A stretch of 40,886 nt of DNA from Pseudomonadota bacterium (GTDB lineage Bacteria; Pseudomonadota; Alphaproteobacteria; SP197), in NCBI GenBank assembly GCA_027592745.1, contig JAQCLG010000015.1, forward strand, positions 1 through 40,886. Reading direction: 5' to 3'. The notes under the pieces are model-generated. The model saw only the letters and a program-made list of their open reading frames with translations, searched no databases and was not told where the DNA came from. A program made the position numbers and the translations under genes. The stretch's first letter is position 1. Each line of letters opens with the position of its first letter. Shown in pieces: positions 8,287 through 16,433 of this stretch.

Positions 8287-9678
8287 ATGGATCAGCCCCT
8301 AGCCCTGCCGGGCGTTGCCGTCGTCGTCCTGGGTGCCGGCCTGGGCACGCGCATGAAGTCGGCGCTGCCCAAGGTCCTGCACCCCGTCGCCGGCCGCCCC
8401 ATGGTCAACCATGTCCTGGCCGCCGCCGCCGAACTGGCGCCCGAACGCACCGTGGTCGTGGTCGGCCCCGGCATGGACAACCTTGTCTCTGCCGTCGCGC
8501 CGGCCCTGACCGCCCTCCAGGAGAATCCCCTGGGTACCGCCCACGCGGTGCTTGCCGCACGCCAGGCCCTCGACGGATTCCCCTCGGGCAAGGGGCCGGC
8601 CGACGTCGTGATCGTCTTTGGCGATGCCGCCATGATCGGCGCCCGGACCCTCCACGATCTCGTCGCCGCCCGCCGCGCCGGCGATGCCGCCATCGCCGTG
8701 CTCGGCGTTCGCGTGCCGGGAGAGAACCGCTATGGCCGGCTCGTCACCGGGCCGGACGGCGACCTCGAGCGGATCGTCGAATTCCGCGAGGCGCGCGACG
8801 TCGATAAGGCAATAAATCTATATAATTCCGGCATGATGTCGATCGATGCTCATGTCATGTTTGAGCTTCTCGACGCGGTCGACAATGACAACGCGAAGGG
8901 TGAGTTCTATCTCACGGATATCGTGAGGATTTCCCGCGCCAGGGGGCGTCGTTCCACGGTCCTGGAGATCGACGATCCCGAGGATCTGGTCGGGGCCGAC
9001 GATCGCGCCGACCTCGCCCGTTTCGAGGCCGCCATGCAGCGGCGCCTGCGCGTCCGCGCCATGGCCGAGGGCGCCAGCCTTGCCGCACCCGAGACCGTCT
9101 TCCTGTCCTGGGACACCCGGATCGGGCGCGACGTCACGATCGAACCCCATGTCGTGATCGCACCGGGCGTCACCATCGCCGACAACGTCGTGATCCGCAG
9201 CTTCAGCCATCTCGAAGGCGCCTCGGTCGGTGAGGGCGCTACCGTCGGCCCCTATGCCCGCCTGCGGCCCGGCGCCCGGATCGGCGTCGATGCCCACATC
9301 GGCAACTTCGTCGAGATCAAGAACGCCACGGTCGAGGCCGGGGCCAAGGCCAACCATCTGAGCTACATCGGCGATGCCCGGGTCGGCGCCGGCGCCAACA
9401 TCGGCGCGGGCACCATCACCTGCAACTACGACGGTTACCTCAAGCACCACACCGACATCGGCGCGGGCGCCTTCATCGGCTCGAACACGGCCCTGGTGGC
9501 GCCGGTCCGCGTCGGCGACCGTGCCATCGTCGGTGCCGGCAGCACGATCAGCCGGGATGTCCCGGCCGATGCCGTGGTCGTGGAACGCTCCGAGCAGGTC
9601 GTCCGCGAGGGCCGGGCGGTGAGCCTGCGGCAGGCCAAGGCGGCCGAGAAGGCGCGCATCAAGAAGGAAGGACGTTAG
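8287..9678 (+). CDS. glmU: Bifunctional UDP-N-acetylglucosamine pyrophosphorylase / glucosamine-1-phosphate N-acetyltransferase
   Basis: GlmU makes UDP-GlcNAc for peptidoglycan and lipopolysaccharide. The 463 residues split into an N-terminal nucleotidyltransferase domain (GAGLGTRMKSALPKVLHPVAG, residues 16-36; VFGDAAMIG, where D is the metal-site position) and a C-terminal left-handed beta-helix of hexapeptide repeats (about 265-440, with IGAGTITCNYDG). The second residue of the usual LAAGxGTRM motif is Gly here. Codons 174-178 (8806-8830, ata aat cta tat aat) and the next 100 bases are AT-rich and use codons rare in the neighbours. The gene stops 3 bp before glmS, so the pair is an operon. 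A weak promoter-like TTGAGT-18-TATGGC lies at 8221-8250. Confidence 0.97.
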   Translation: MDQPLALPGVAVVVLGAGLGTRMKSALPKVLHPVAGRPMVNHVLAAAAELAPERTVVVVGPGMDNLVSAVAPALTALQENPLGTAHAVLAARQALDGFPSGKGPADVVIVFGDAAMIGARTLHDLVAARRAGDAAIAVLGVRVPGENRYGRLVTGPDGDLERIVEFREARDVDKAINLYNSGMMSIDAHVMFELLDAVDNDNAKGEFYLTDIVRISRARGRRSTVLEIDDPEDLVGADDRADLARFEAAMQRRLRVRAMAEGASLAAPETVFLSWDTRIGRDVTIEPHVVIAPGVTIADNVVIRSFSHLEGASVGEGATVGPYARLRPGARIGVDAHIGNFVEIKNATVEAGAKANHLSYIGDARVGAGANIGAGTITCNYDGYLKHHTDIGAGAFIGSNTALVAPVRVGDRAIVGAGSTISRDVPADAVVVERSEQVVREGRAVSLRQAKAAEKARIKKEGR

Positions 9679-9681
9679 TTC

Positions 9682-11505
9682 ATGTGCGGCATCATCGGCG
9701 TCATCGCCAACCATCCGGCAGCCCCCATGCTGGTCGACGGGCTGCGTCGCCTGGAATACCGCGGCTATGACTCCGCGGGCGTCGCCACGCTAGATCACGG
9801 CGCCATCGGCTGTCGACGGGCGCCGGGCAAACTCGCCAATCTCGACGACAAGCTGCGCGCAGAGCCTCTTGCTGGCAACGTCGGCATCGGCCACACCCGC
9901 TGGGCGACCCACGGCGTGCCCAACGAGACCAACGCCCACCCCCATGTCGCCGGGCGCGTCGCCGTGGTGCACAACGGCATCATCGAGAACTTCCGTGCCC
10001 TGCGCGCGGAACTGGCCGTCAAGGGCGCGGTCTTTGCCAGCCAGACCGACACCGAGGTCGTCGCCCACCTGCTCGACGACCTGCTGGGCCAGGGCCTTTC
10101 GATCGAACAGGCCATGGTTGCCCTGATGGGCAGGATCGAGGGCATGTTCTCGCTCGCCTTCCTGATCGCCGGCGACGACGAGGTGCTGGTCGGCGCCCGC
10201 CGCGGCGCCCCGCTGGCCGTGGGCTGGGGTGATGGCGAGATGTTTCTGGCCTCGGACGCCATCGCCCTGGCGCCCTTCACCCAGAAGGTCAGCTACCTGG
10301 AGGAGGACGATTTCGTCGTCGTGCGGCGCAACGGTGCCGTCTTCCACGACGCCCGCGGCAAGGTGGTGCGGCGCCCGCTCGTCAACACGCAGCTTTCGGG
10401 TGCGTCGATCGGCAAGGGCAACCATCGACACTTTATGGAAAAGGAGATTTACGAGCAGCCCACCGCCGTGGGCGAGACCCTGGCGCGTTACCTCGACCCC
10501 GTGGCGCGCGAAGTGCGCCTGCCCGGGCTCGACGTCGACCTGGCCGCCGTGCCCCGCATCACGCTGGTGGCCTGCGGCACGGCCTATTACGCCGCCCTGG
10601 TCGGCAAGTACTGGCTCGAACAGGTCGGGCGCATGCCCGTCGAGGTCGATGTCGCCTCGGAATTCCGCTACCGCAATGCGCCGATGCCGGCCGGCGGCAT
10701 CGCGATCTTCGTCTCCCAGTCGGGCGAGACGGCCGACACCCTGGCGGCGCTCCACTACGCCCGCAGCCAGAGTCAGACCATCGTCACGATCACCAACACC
10801 GAGACCAGCACCATGGCGCGGGCCTCCGACGTCGTGCTGCCGACCCACGCCGGGCCGGAGATCGGCGTCGCCGCGACCAAGACCTTCACCTGCCAGCTTT
10901 CGGTCCTGCTGGCGTTGACCATCGCCTGCGGCAGGGCCAGGGGCGCTCTGGAGGGGCAGGCCCTGCAGGCCGCGGTCGATGCGCTCGCCAGCCTGCCCAG
11001 CCAGATCGGCCGCGCGCTGCGCCTGGAGGAGGAGGTCAAGGCTATCGCCCACGTCATTGCCGACGCCCGCGACGTCCTCTACCTGGGTCGCGGCACCTCC
11101 TACGTCCTGGCGATGGAGGGCGCATTGAAACTGAAGGAAATCAGCTACATACATGCGGAAGGTTATGCAGCAGGTGAGATGAAGCACGGCCCCATCGCGC
11201 TGATCGACGAGCAGGTCCCGGTGATCGTGGTGGCGCCCAGCGACGCGCTGTTCGAAAAGACCATGTCGAACACCCAGGAGGCCGCCGCGCGCGAGGGTCG
11301 CATCGTCCTCATCACCGACGAGGAAGGCGCCCGCCAGGCCGGCGATCTGCCCGAGCATGTCATCGTCATGCCCACGGTCGATCCCCTGATCGCACCGGTG
11401 ACCTACGCCGTGCCGGTACAGCTGCTCGCCTACCACGCCGCCGTGCGCAAGGGCACCGACGTCGACCAGCCGCGCAACCTCGCCAAGAGCGTCACGGTGG
11501 AGTGA
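9682..11505 (+). CDS. glmS: Glutamine--fructose-6-phosphate aminotransferase (isomerising)
   Basis: GlmS converts fructose-6-phosphate and glutamine to glucosamine-6-phosphate, the first committed step feeding GlmU. The N-terminal Ntn glutaminase begins MCGIIGV with Cys2 as nucleophile, so the start is certain. GYDSAGVA and HTRWATHG follow. Two SIS sugar-isomerase domains (about 285-425 and 455-600) end in the invariant DQPRNLAKSVTVE. The length of 607 is standard. Two short patches (10418-10460 coding HFMEKEIYEQP and 11122-11185 coding ALKLKEISYIHAEGY) have unusually low GC and atypical codons. No glmS ribozyme-like leader can fit, because the gene follows glmU by 3 bp. Confidence 0.97.
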   Translation: MCGIIGVIANHPAAPMLVDGLRRLEYRGYDSAGVATLDHGAIGCRRAPGKLANLDDKLRAEPLAGNVGIGHTRWATHGVPNETNAHPHVAGRVAVVHNGIIENFRALRAELAVKGAVFASQTDTEVVAHLLDDLLGQGLSIEQAMVALMGRIEGMFSLAFLIAGDDEVLVGARRGAPLAVGWGDGEMFLASDAIALAPFTQKVSYLEEDDFVVVRRNGAVFHDARGKVVRRPLVNTQLSGASIGKGNHRHFMEKEIYEQPTAVGETLARYLDPVAREVRLPGLDVDLAAVPRITLVACGTAYYAALVGKYWLEQVGRMPVEVDVASEFRYRNAPMPAGGIAIFVSQSGETADTLAALHYARSQSQTIVTITNTETSTMARASDVVLPTHAGPEIGVAATKTFTCQLSVLLALTIACGRARGALEGQALQAAVDALASLPSQIGRALRLEEEVKAIAHVIADARDVLYLGRGTSYVLAMEGALKLKEISYIHAEGYAAGEMKHGPIALIDEQVPVIVVAPSDALFEKTMSNTQEAAAREGRIVLITDEEGARQAGDLPEHVIVMPTVDPLIAPVTYAVPVQLLAYHAAVRKGTDVDQPRNLAKSVTVE

Positions 11506-11526
11506 CGCCCGACCCTTGCAGCCAGG

Positions 11527-12741
11527 TCACCGATTCGACCCCAGCGCCCCGGCGATCCGCTCCAGTGCCTCCGCGAGCATGGAGCGCGGGCAGGCCAGGT
11601 TGACGCGGAAGAACCCGGCACCCCCTTCGCCGAAGGCCGCGCCGTTTTCCAGGCGCACCCGCGCCCGCTCGACCAGCAGCGCGACGATCGCCTCGGGCTC
11701 CAGGCCGAGGCCGCGCAGGTCGAGCCAGGCAAGATAGGTCGCCTCCATCGGCTTCGCCGCGATCCGGGGCAGGCGCTCGGCCAGGAAGTCCACCATGTGC
11801 GCCCGGTTGCCCGCGATGTGCTCCATCAGCGCATCGAGCCATGGCCCGCCTTCGCGCCAGCCGGCGATGAAGCCCGCCATCGAGACCGGATTGACGCCGA
11901 AGTGGCCGGCCGCGTAGGCCAGCGCCTCCACCCGTTCGCGCAGCCCGGCATCGGGCACCACGATGTTGCACAGGTGCAGGCCGGCCAGGTTCATCGTCTT
12001 GGACAGGCCGTTGGCGACGATGGTCCGGGGGGCGGCCTGCGCGCCCAGGGAGGCAAAGGGCGTGAAACGCTGGCCGGGCATCGTCAGGTCGCCGTGGATC
12101 TCGTCGGCAAAGACCAGCACGTCATGGCGCGCGCAGAGCTGCGCCACCGCTTCCAGCTCCTGCGCATCCCAGGCCCGGCCGACCGGATTGTGCGGGTTGC
12201 ACAGCACGAACATCGCGACCTCGGGATCGGCAAGCGCCCGTTCCAGGCCGGCCATGTCCATGCGGTAGCGCCCGTCGTCGCCCAGCACCAGCGGGTCGGT
12301 CGCTACCACGGCGCCGCTGCGGGTCACCGCGTCGACGAAGGGCGGGAAGGCCGGCGTCTGCAGCAGCACCTTGGCGCCCGGCGCGACCAGGCCGCGGATC
12401 GCCAGACAGAGCGCAGGCAGCACGCCCTGGAAGGTCAGGATCGCCTCGCCCGGCATGTCCCAGCCGTGGCGTTCGCGCTGCCAGGCGCAGGCTGCGGACC
12501 GGTAGTCCTGCCCGATCATGGTGTAGCCGAAGATGCCGTGGTCGATGCGCGCCTTCATAGCCTCGAGCACCACCGGGGGAGCGGCAAGCTCCATGTCGGC
12601 AACCGACAGCGGGATCGGCTCGGGCCCGCCGTCGAGCCAGGCCGCGCCCGGTGCCGGCTGGCCGTGGGCGGCAAGCTGGCTGTTCCACTTGGCCGCGCCC
12701 GTGCCGCGCCGGTCGATGCGTGTCTCGAAGTCGAAGGCCAT
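11527..12741 (-). CDS. MalY/PatB-type PLP-dependent C-S lyase / aminotransferase
   Basis: This is a 404-residue fold-type I PLP enzyme. Diagnostic stretches are LSVADMELAAPP (residues 45-56), GVFGYT-like GIFGYTMIG, CNPHNPVGRAW (181-191), FADEIHGDL (211-219) and the PLP lysine K248 in ANGLSKTMN. This pattern is that of cystathionine beta-lyase MalY/PatB, which cleaves cystathionine or cysteine conjugates. Members of the group may also transaminate. The ATG at 12741 gives the normal N-terminus. It is convergent with glmS, 21 bp apart, and divergent from the Ntn-hydrolase gene, with 88 bp between starts. Confidence 0.87.
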   Translation of the reverse strand: MAFDFETRIDRRGTGAAKWNSQLAAHGQPAPGAAWLDGGPEPIPLSVADMELAAPPVVLEAMKARIDHGIFGYTMIGQDYRSAACAWQRERHGWDMPGEAILTFQGVLPALCLAIRGLVAPGAKVLLQTPAFPPFVDAVTRSGAVVATDPLVLGDDGRYRMDMAGLERALADPEVAMFVLCNPHNPVGRAWDAQELEAVAQLCARHDVLVFADEIHGDLTMPGQRFTPFASLGAQAAPRTIVANGLSKTMNLAGLHLCNIVVPDAGLRERVEALAYAAGHFGVNPVSMAGFIAGWREGGPWLDALMEHIAGNRAHMVDFLAERLPRIAAKPMEATYLAWLDLRGLGLEPEAIVALLVERARVRLENGAAFGEGGAGFFRVNLACPRSMLAEALERIAGALGSNR

Positions 12742-12829
12742 GCCCGGATGCTCCCCCTTGCTCCGGCAACGCACTAGCATGATCGCCTGCCGTCTTGAAT
12801 GCCCTGCGCCTCCTGCCGATATCCCAGCC

Positions 12830-13837
12830 ATGGAGCACACCGCCCCGCTGCCCGCCGTTCCGCTTGTCGATGCCGGTCGCGGCGGCGCCTTGGCGCTGTT
12901 CCATGCCGCACCCGATGCCGCCCACGCCCAGATCGACGATGCGGTGTCGCGCTTCACACGGCTGGGCGTCGCGTTCGCCGACCGTCGTTCACGCCGCTGG
13001 CTCGAACGCGCCGACAATCCCCTGCGCCACGAGATCGCCGCGGTGGCCGATGCCGTCGCCCGTCCCGGCGCCCATCTGCTCAACCTGTCCTACGAATGGG
13101 GCTGCAGTGCCGCCGTGGCGCCCGATCCGGCGGGGCCGGGCATGCGCCTGCTGCGCACGCTCGACTGGCCCTTCCACGGCCTGGGTGCCGGCCTGCTGGC
13201 GGCGCGGATGGAAGGCCCGGCCGGGCGCTGGCTCAACCTGACCTGGGCCGGATTTGCCGGCGTCCTCACCGCGTTGGCGCCCGGCCGCTTTGCCGTCGCC
13301 TTCAACCAGCCTCCCATGCATGCGCGGCGCCTGGCGGGCTTGGGCCTGCCGATGCCGCTCGACTGGGCGCTCAACCGCCTTGTCCTGGCGCGCAGCCGGG
13401 CGCTGCCGCCGGCCCATCTGCTGCGCCGGATCTGCGACGAGGCGGGCGACTACGAGGAGGCCAGGGCGCGTCTTGTCGCTACGCCGCTGGCGGCACCCTG
13501 TTTCGTTACCCTGGCGGGCACCGGCCCCGGCCAGGGCTGCGTCATCGAGCGCACCAGCCATGACGCCGTGGTGCACGAGGCGCCCGCGGCGATCGCCAAC
13601 CACTGGCTATCGGCGGGCAGGGGCGGACATCCCCGGACCGGCCACAGCCGCGAACGCCTGGCCATGATCGCTGCCGACATGGCCGGCCCCGGCGATTTCG
13701 CCTGGTTGCGAGCGCCCGTCCTCAAAGCCGACACGCGCCTTGCCGCCGAACTCAACGCCGCTTCCGGTCTCGCTCTGGTCCAGGGCTGGGAGGCCGACGG
13801 CCCGGCGACGCGCCCGACCCGGATCGAGGCCGGCTGA
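12830..13837 (+). CDS. NAAA / acid-ceramidase-like Ntn hydrolase
   Basis: This 335-residue protein has the cysteine N-terminal-nucleophile layout of N-acylethanolamine acid amidase and acid ceramidase. C92 lies in SYEWGCSAAV, followed about 20 residues later by LLRTLDWPF, equivalent to the RNLDYPF of the human enzyme. NLTWAGFAGVLTALAPGRFAV-like and FNQ segments match the beta-sandwich. Activation would require cleavage just before C92. The likely reaction is amide-bond hydrolysis of an N-acyl compound, with unknown substrate. The start is unsure: ATG 12830 has no clear ribosome site, and an in-frame ATG at 12779 would add 17 residues. There is no export signal from either start. It is transcribed away from the MalY-like gene. 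Confidence 0.7.
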   Translation: MEHTAPLPAVPLVDAGRGGALALFHAAPDAAHAQIDDAVSRFTRLGVAFADRRSRRWLERADNPLRHEIAAVADAVARPGAHLLNLSYEWGCSAAVAPDPAGPGMRLLRTLDWPFHGLGAGLLAARMEGPAGRWLNLTWAGFAGVLTALAPGRFAVAFNQPPMHARRLAGLGLPMPLDWALNRLVLARSRALPPAHLLRRICDEAGDYEEARARLVATPLAAPCFVTLAGTGPGQGCVIERTSHDAVVHEAPAAIANHWLSAGRGGHPRTGHSRERLAMIAADMAGPGDFAWLRAPVLKADTRLAAELNAASGLALVQGWEADGPATRPTRIEAG

Positions 13838-13961
13838 GTCTTCGCCATCCCCGTTCCCAACGACCCCACACCCCTCCTATAGTGCCGGCCACGCGACATC
13901 AGCCCCCATGACGCCCGCGGCCCTGGCCGGTGGGCGCGCCCAAGGTCTAAGGAGACATCCC

Positions 13962-15416
13962 ATGAAGCTCAAGGATCCCTCGCTGCTGCGTCAGCAGAGC
14001 TACATCGACGGCAAGTGGTGCGATGCCGACTCGGGCGAGACCATCGACGTTACCAATCCGGCCAACGGAGAGAAGATCGGCACCATCCCCAAGATGGGCA
14101 CCGCCGAGACGCGCCGCGCGATCGATGCCGCCAATGCCGCGCTGCCGCTCTGGAAGAAGAAGACCGCCAAGGAGCGCGCCACCATCCTGCGCAAGTGGTT
14201 CGACCTGATGATGGCGAACCAGGAGGACCTGGCGATCATCATGACCTGCGAGCAGGGCAAGCCGCTGGCCGAATCCCGAGGCGAGATCGCCTATGCCGCC
14301 GCTTTCATCGAGTGGTACGCCGAAGAGGGCAAGCGCATCTACGGCGAGACCATTCCCGGCCACATGCACGACCGCCGCATCTTCGTGCTGAAGGAGCCGA
14401 TCGGCGTCGTTGGTGCCATCACGCCATGGAACTTCCCGGCCGCCATGATTACCCGCAAGGCCGGCCCGGCGCTGGCCGCCGGCTGCACCTTCGTCTGCAA
14501 GCCCGCAACCGAGACGCCCTATTCGGCCTTCGCCCTGTGCGAGCTGGCCGAGCGCGCCGGCATCCCCAAGGGCGTGCTCAACATCCTCTCGGGCAAGTCC
14601 TCCGAGATCGGCAAGGAGCTGACCGAAAGCAGCATCGTGAGGAAGATCACCTTCACCGGGTCCACCGAGATCGGCAAGCAGCTGATGCGCCAGTCGGCCT
14701 CGACCGTGAAGAAGGTGACGATGGAACTGGGCGGCAACGCACCCGTACTGGTCTTCGACGACGCCGACATCGACAATGCGGTCGAGGGCGCCATGGTCTC
14801 GAAGTTCCGCAACATGGGTCAGACCTGCGTCTGCGCCAACCGCATCTACGTCCAGTCGGGCGTCTATGACGCCTTCGCCGAAAAGTTCGCCGCCAGGGTC
14901 AAGGCGATGAAGGTCGGCGATGGCCTTGAGGACGGCGTCATGCAGGGCCCGATGATCAACCCGGGTGCCATCGCCAAGATCGAGGAGCACATTGCCGACG
15001 CCAAGGCCAAGGGCGCCAGGGTCGTCACCGGTGGCAAGCGCCATGCCCTCGGCGGTACCTTCTTCGAACCGACCGTGATGGTCGACGTCAACCCCCAGAT
15101 GATCGTGGCCCGCGAGGAGACCTTCGGCCCGCTCGCCCCGCTGTTCCGCTTCGAGACCGAGGAGGAGGCGATCGGCCTGGCCAACGACACCGAGTTCGGC
15201 CTGGCGAGTTACTTCTTCGCCAAGGACATGGGGCGCGTCTGGCGCGTTGCTGAGGCCCTGGAATACGGCATCGTCGGTATCAACACCGGCATCATCTCGA
15301 CCGAGGTGGCGCCATTCGGCGGCGTCAAGGAATCGGGCGTGGGCCGCGAGGGCAGCCACATGGGCCTCGAGGAATACCTCGAAGCCAAGTACATCTGCCT
15401 GGCCGGGGTCGACTGA
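13962..15416 (+). CDS. gabD: Succinate-semialdehyde dehydrogenase (NADP+)
   Basis: This 484-residue aldehyde dehydrogenase closely tracks E. coli GabD through its length. Shared stretches include NPANGEKIG, TPWNFPAAMITRK, FTGSTEIGKQLM, MELGGNAP with E255, and GQTCVCANR with catalytic C289. The paired CVC is the redox-switch arrangement of GabD-type enzymes, and the end matches in EVAPFGG and SGVGREGS. It oxidises succinate semialdehyde to succinate in the GABA shunt or polyamine catabolism. The start has AAGGAGA 6-7 bases upstream. No gabT is adjacent. A perfect 13-bp hairpin follows 24 bp after the stop. Confidence 0.95.
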   Translation: MKLKDPSLLRQQSYIDGKWCDADSGETIDVTNPANGEKIGTIPKMGTAETRRAIDAANAALPLWKKKTAKERATILRKWFDLMMANQEDLAIIMTCEQGKPLAESRGEIAYAAAFIEWYAEEGKRIYGETIPGHMHDRRIFVLKEPIGVVGAITPWNFPAAMITRKAGPALAAGCTFVCKPATETPYSAFALCELAERAGIPKGVLNILSGKSSEIGKELTESSIVRKITFTGSTEIGKQLMRQSASTVKKVTMELGGNAPVLVFDDADIDNAVEGAMVSKFRNMGQTCVCANRIYVQSGVYDAFAEKFAARVKAMKVGDGLEDGVMQGPMINPGAIAKIEEHIADAKAKGARVVTGGKRHALGGTFFEPTVMVDVNPQMIVAREETFGPLAPLFRFETEEEAIGLANDTEFGLASYFFAKDMGRVWRVAEALEYGIVGINTGIISTEVAPFGGVKESGVGREGSHMGLEEYLEAKYICLAGVD

Positions 15417-15440
15417 ACCTTGGCCCCATCCCCTGCCGCG

Positions 15441-15471
15441 CATCACCCTCCGGTCCTTCCGGAGGGTGATG
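15441..15471 (+). terminator. Perfect 13-bp hairpin after gabD that buries the next ribosome binding site
   Basis: The stem CATCACCCTCCGG (15441-15453) pairs perfectly with CCGGAGGGTGATG (15459-15471) around a TCCTT loop. The right arm contains GGAGGG, the likely Shine-Dalgarno of the ABC ATPase whose ATG is at 15474. No T-run follows. It could be a 3'-end hairpin for gabD, a translational lock on the next gene, or both. Confidence 0.6.
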
Positions 15472-15473
15472 CG

Positions 15474-16433
15474 ATGGCGCCCCCTGCCGCTCCCGATGCC
15501 GCCGTCGCGCCGGCCGTCGCGGTCGAGAACCTGATCTTCGACTATCCCACTCTGCGCGCGCTCCACGGCGTTACCTTCGCGGTCGAGCCCCGTTCGGTGA
15601 CCGCCCTGGTCGGTCCCAACGGGGCGGGCAAGACCACCCTGCTGCGCTGCATGGCCGCGCTCGAGACGCCCTATGATGGGCGCGTGCTGATCGAGGGGCG
15701 CGATGCCCATCTCGAACCGCGCGCCTCGCACCGGCGCATCGGCTATCTCTCCGACTTCTTCGGCCTCTACGACGAACTCTCGGTCTTGCGCTGCCTGCGC
15801 CATGCCGCGGCGATGCACGGCCTGGAGGGTGCGGCCGAACGGCAGGCCGCCGAACGCGCCATCGCCCAGCTCGATCTGGGCGACCTCGCGGCGCGCCCGG
15901 CGGGTGAACTCTCCCGCGGCCAGCGCCAGCGCCTGGCGATCGCCCAGGCGATCGTGCACCAGCCGGCCATCGTGCTGCTCGACGAACCGGCCTCGGGCCT
16001 CGACCCGCTGGCGCGCCACAAGCTTTCCGAGCTGCTTCTGGGGTTGCGCGACGGCGGCATGACGCTGATCGTCTCCTCCCACATCCTGGCCGAGCTGGAG
16101 GACTATTCCAGCCACGTCCTGGTCATGGACCGCGGCCGCCTGGTCGAACACCGCGCCATTGCCGGGGGCAGCGAAAGCGCGACCCTGGCACTGGAACTGG
16201 CGGCGCCCTGCGACGATCTTGCCGCACGGCTTGCGGCCGTTCCGGGCATCGAGGATGTCGCGGTCGACGGCCTGACGGCGGTCTTCCGTGCTCCGGCCGG
16301 TGCCGCCTTCCGCCACGACCTGCTCAGGAACCTGATCGGCGCCGGCGTCCCGGTTGCCAGCCTTGCCGAGCGCCGCCTTGGCCTGCGCGACATCTACCGC
16401 GAGGTCGCGCGCGACGATGGGAGCGGTGCATGA
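15474..16433 (+). CDS. ABC transporter ATP-binding protein
   Basis: This is a 319-residue ATPase. It has Walker A GPNGAGKTT (residues 47-55), signature LSRGQ (146-150), Walker B IVLLDEPASGLDP (166-178) and the H-loop SSH near 203. A C-terminal extension of about 90 residues after the nucleotide-binding domain is common in CcmA/NatA-like ATPases that pair with multi-spanning permeases. The ATG at 15474 is 8-9 bases after GGAGGG. A TTG at 15420 in frame is less likely. Its stop overlaps the permease start (ATGA at 16430), so the two form an export-type ABC system. The cargo cannot be inferred. Confidence 0.92.
   Translation: MAPPAAPDAAVAPAVAVENLIFDYPTLRALHGVTFAVEPRSVTALVGPNGAGKTTLLRCMAALETPYDGRVLIEGRDAHLEPRASHRRIGYLSDFFGLYDELSVLRCLRHAAAMHGLEGAAERQAAERAIAQLDLGDLAARPAGELSRGQRQRLAIAQAIVHQPAIVLLDEPASGLDPLARHKLSELLLGLRDGGMTLIVSSHILAELEDYSSHVLVMDRGRLVEHRAIAGGSESATLALELAAPCDDLAARLAAVPGIEDVAVDGLTAVFRAPAGAAFRHDLLRNLIGAGVPVASLAERRLGLRDIYREVARDDGSGA

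Noticed and set aside
9679-9681. glmS ribozyme or riboswitch in front of glmS
   Set aside because: Only three bases separate glmU and glmS, and nothing in the glmU 3' end resembles the ribozyme core.
13947-16316. A 789-codon minus-strand frame across gabD and the ABC ATPase
   Set aside because: It spans two certain plus-strand genes and an intergenic hairpin. Its composition is typical of an antisense GC-rich shadow.
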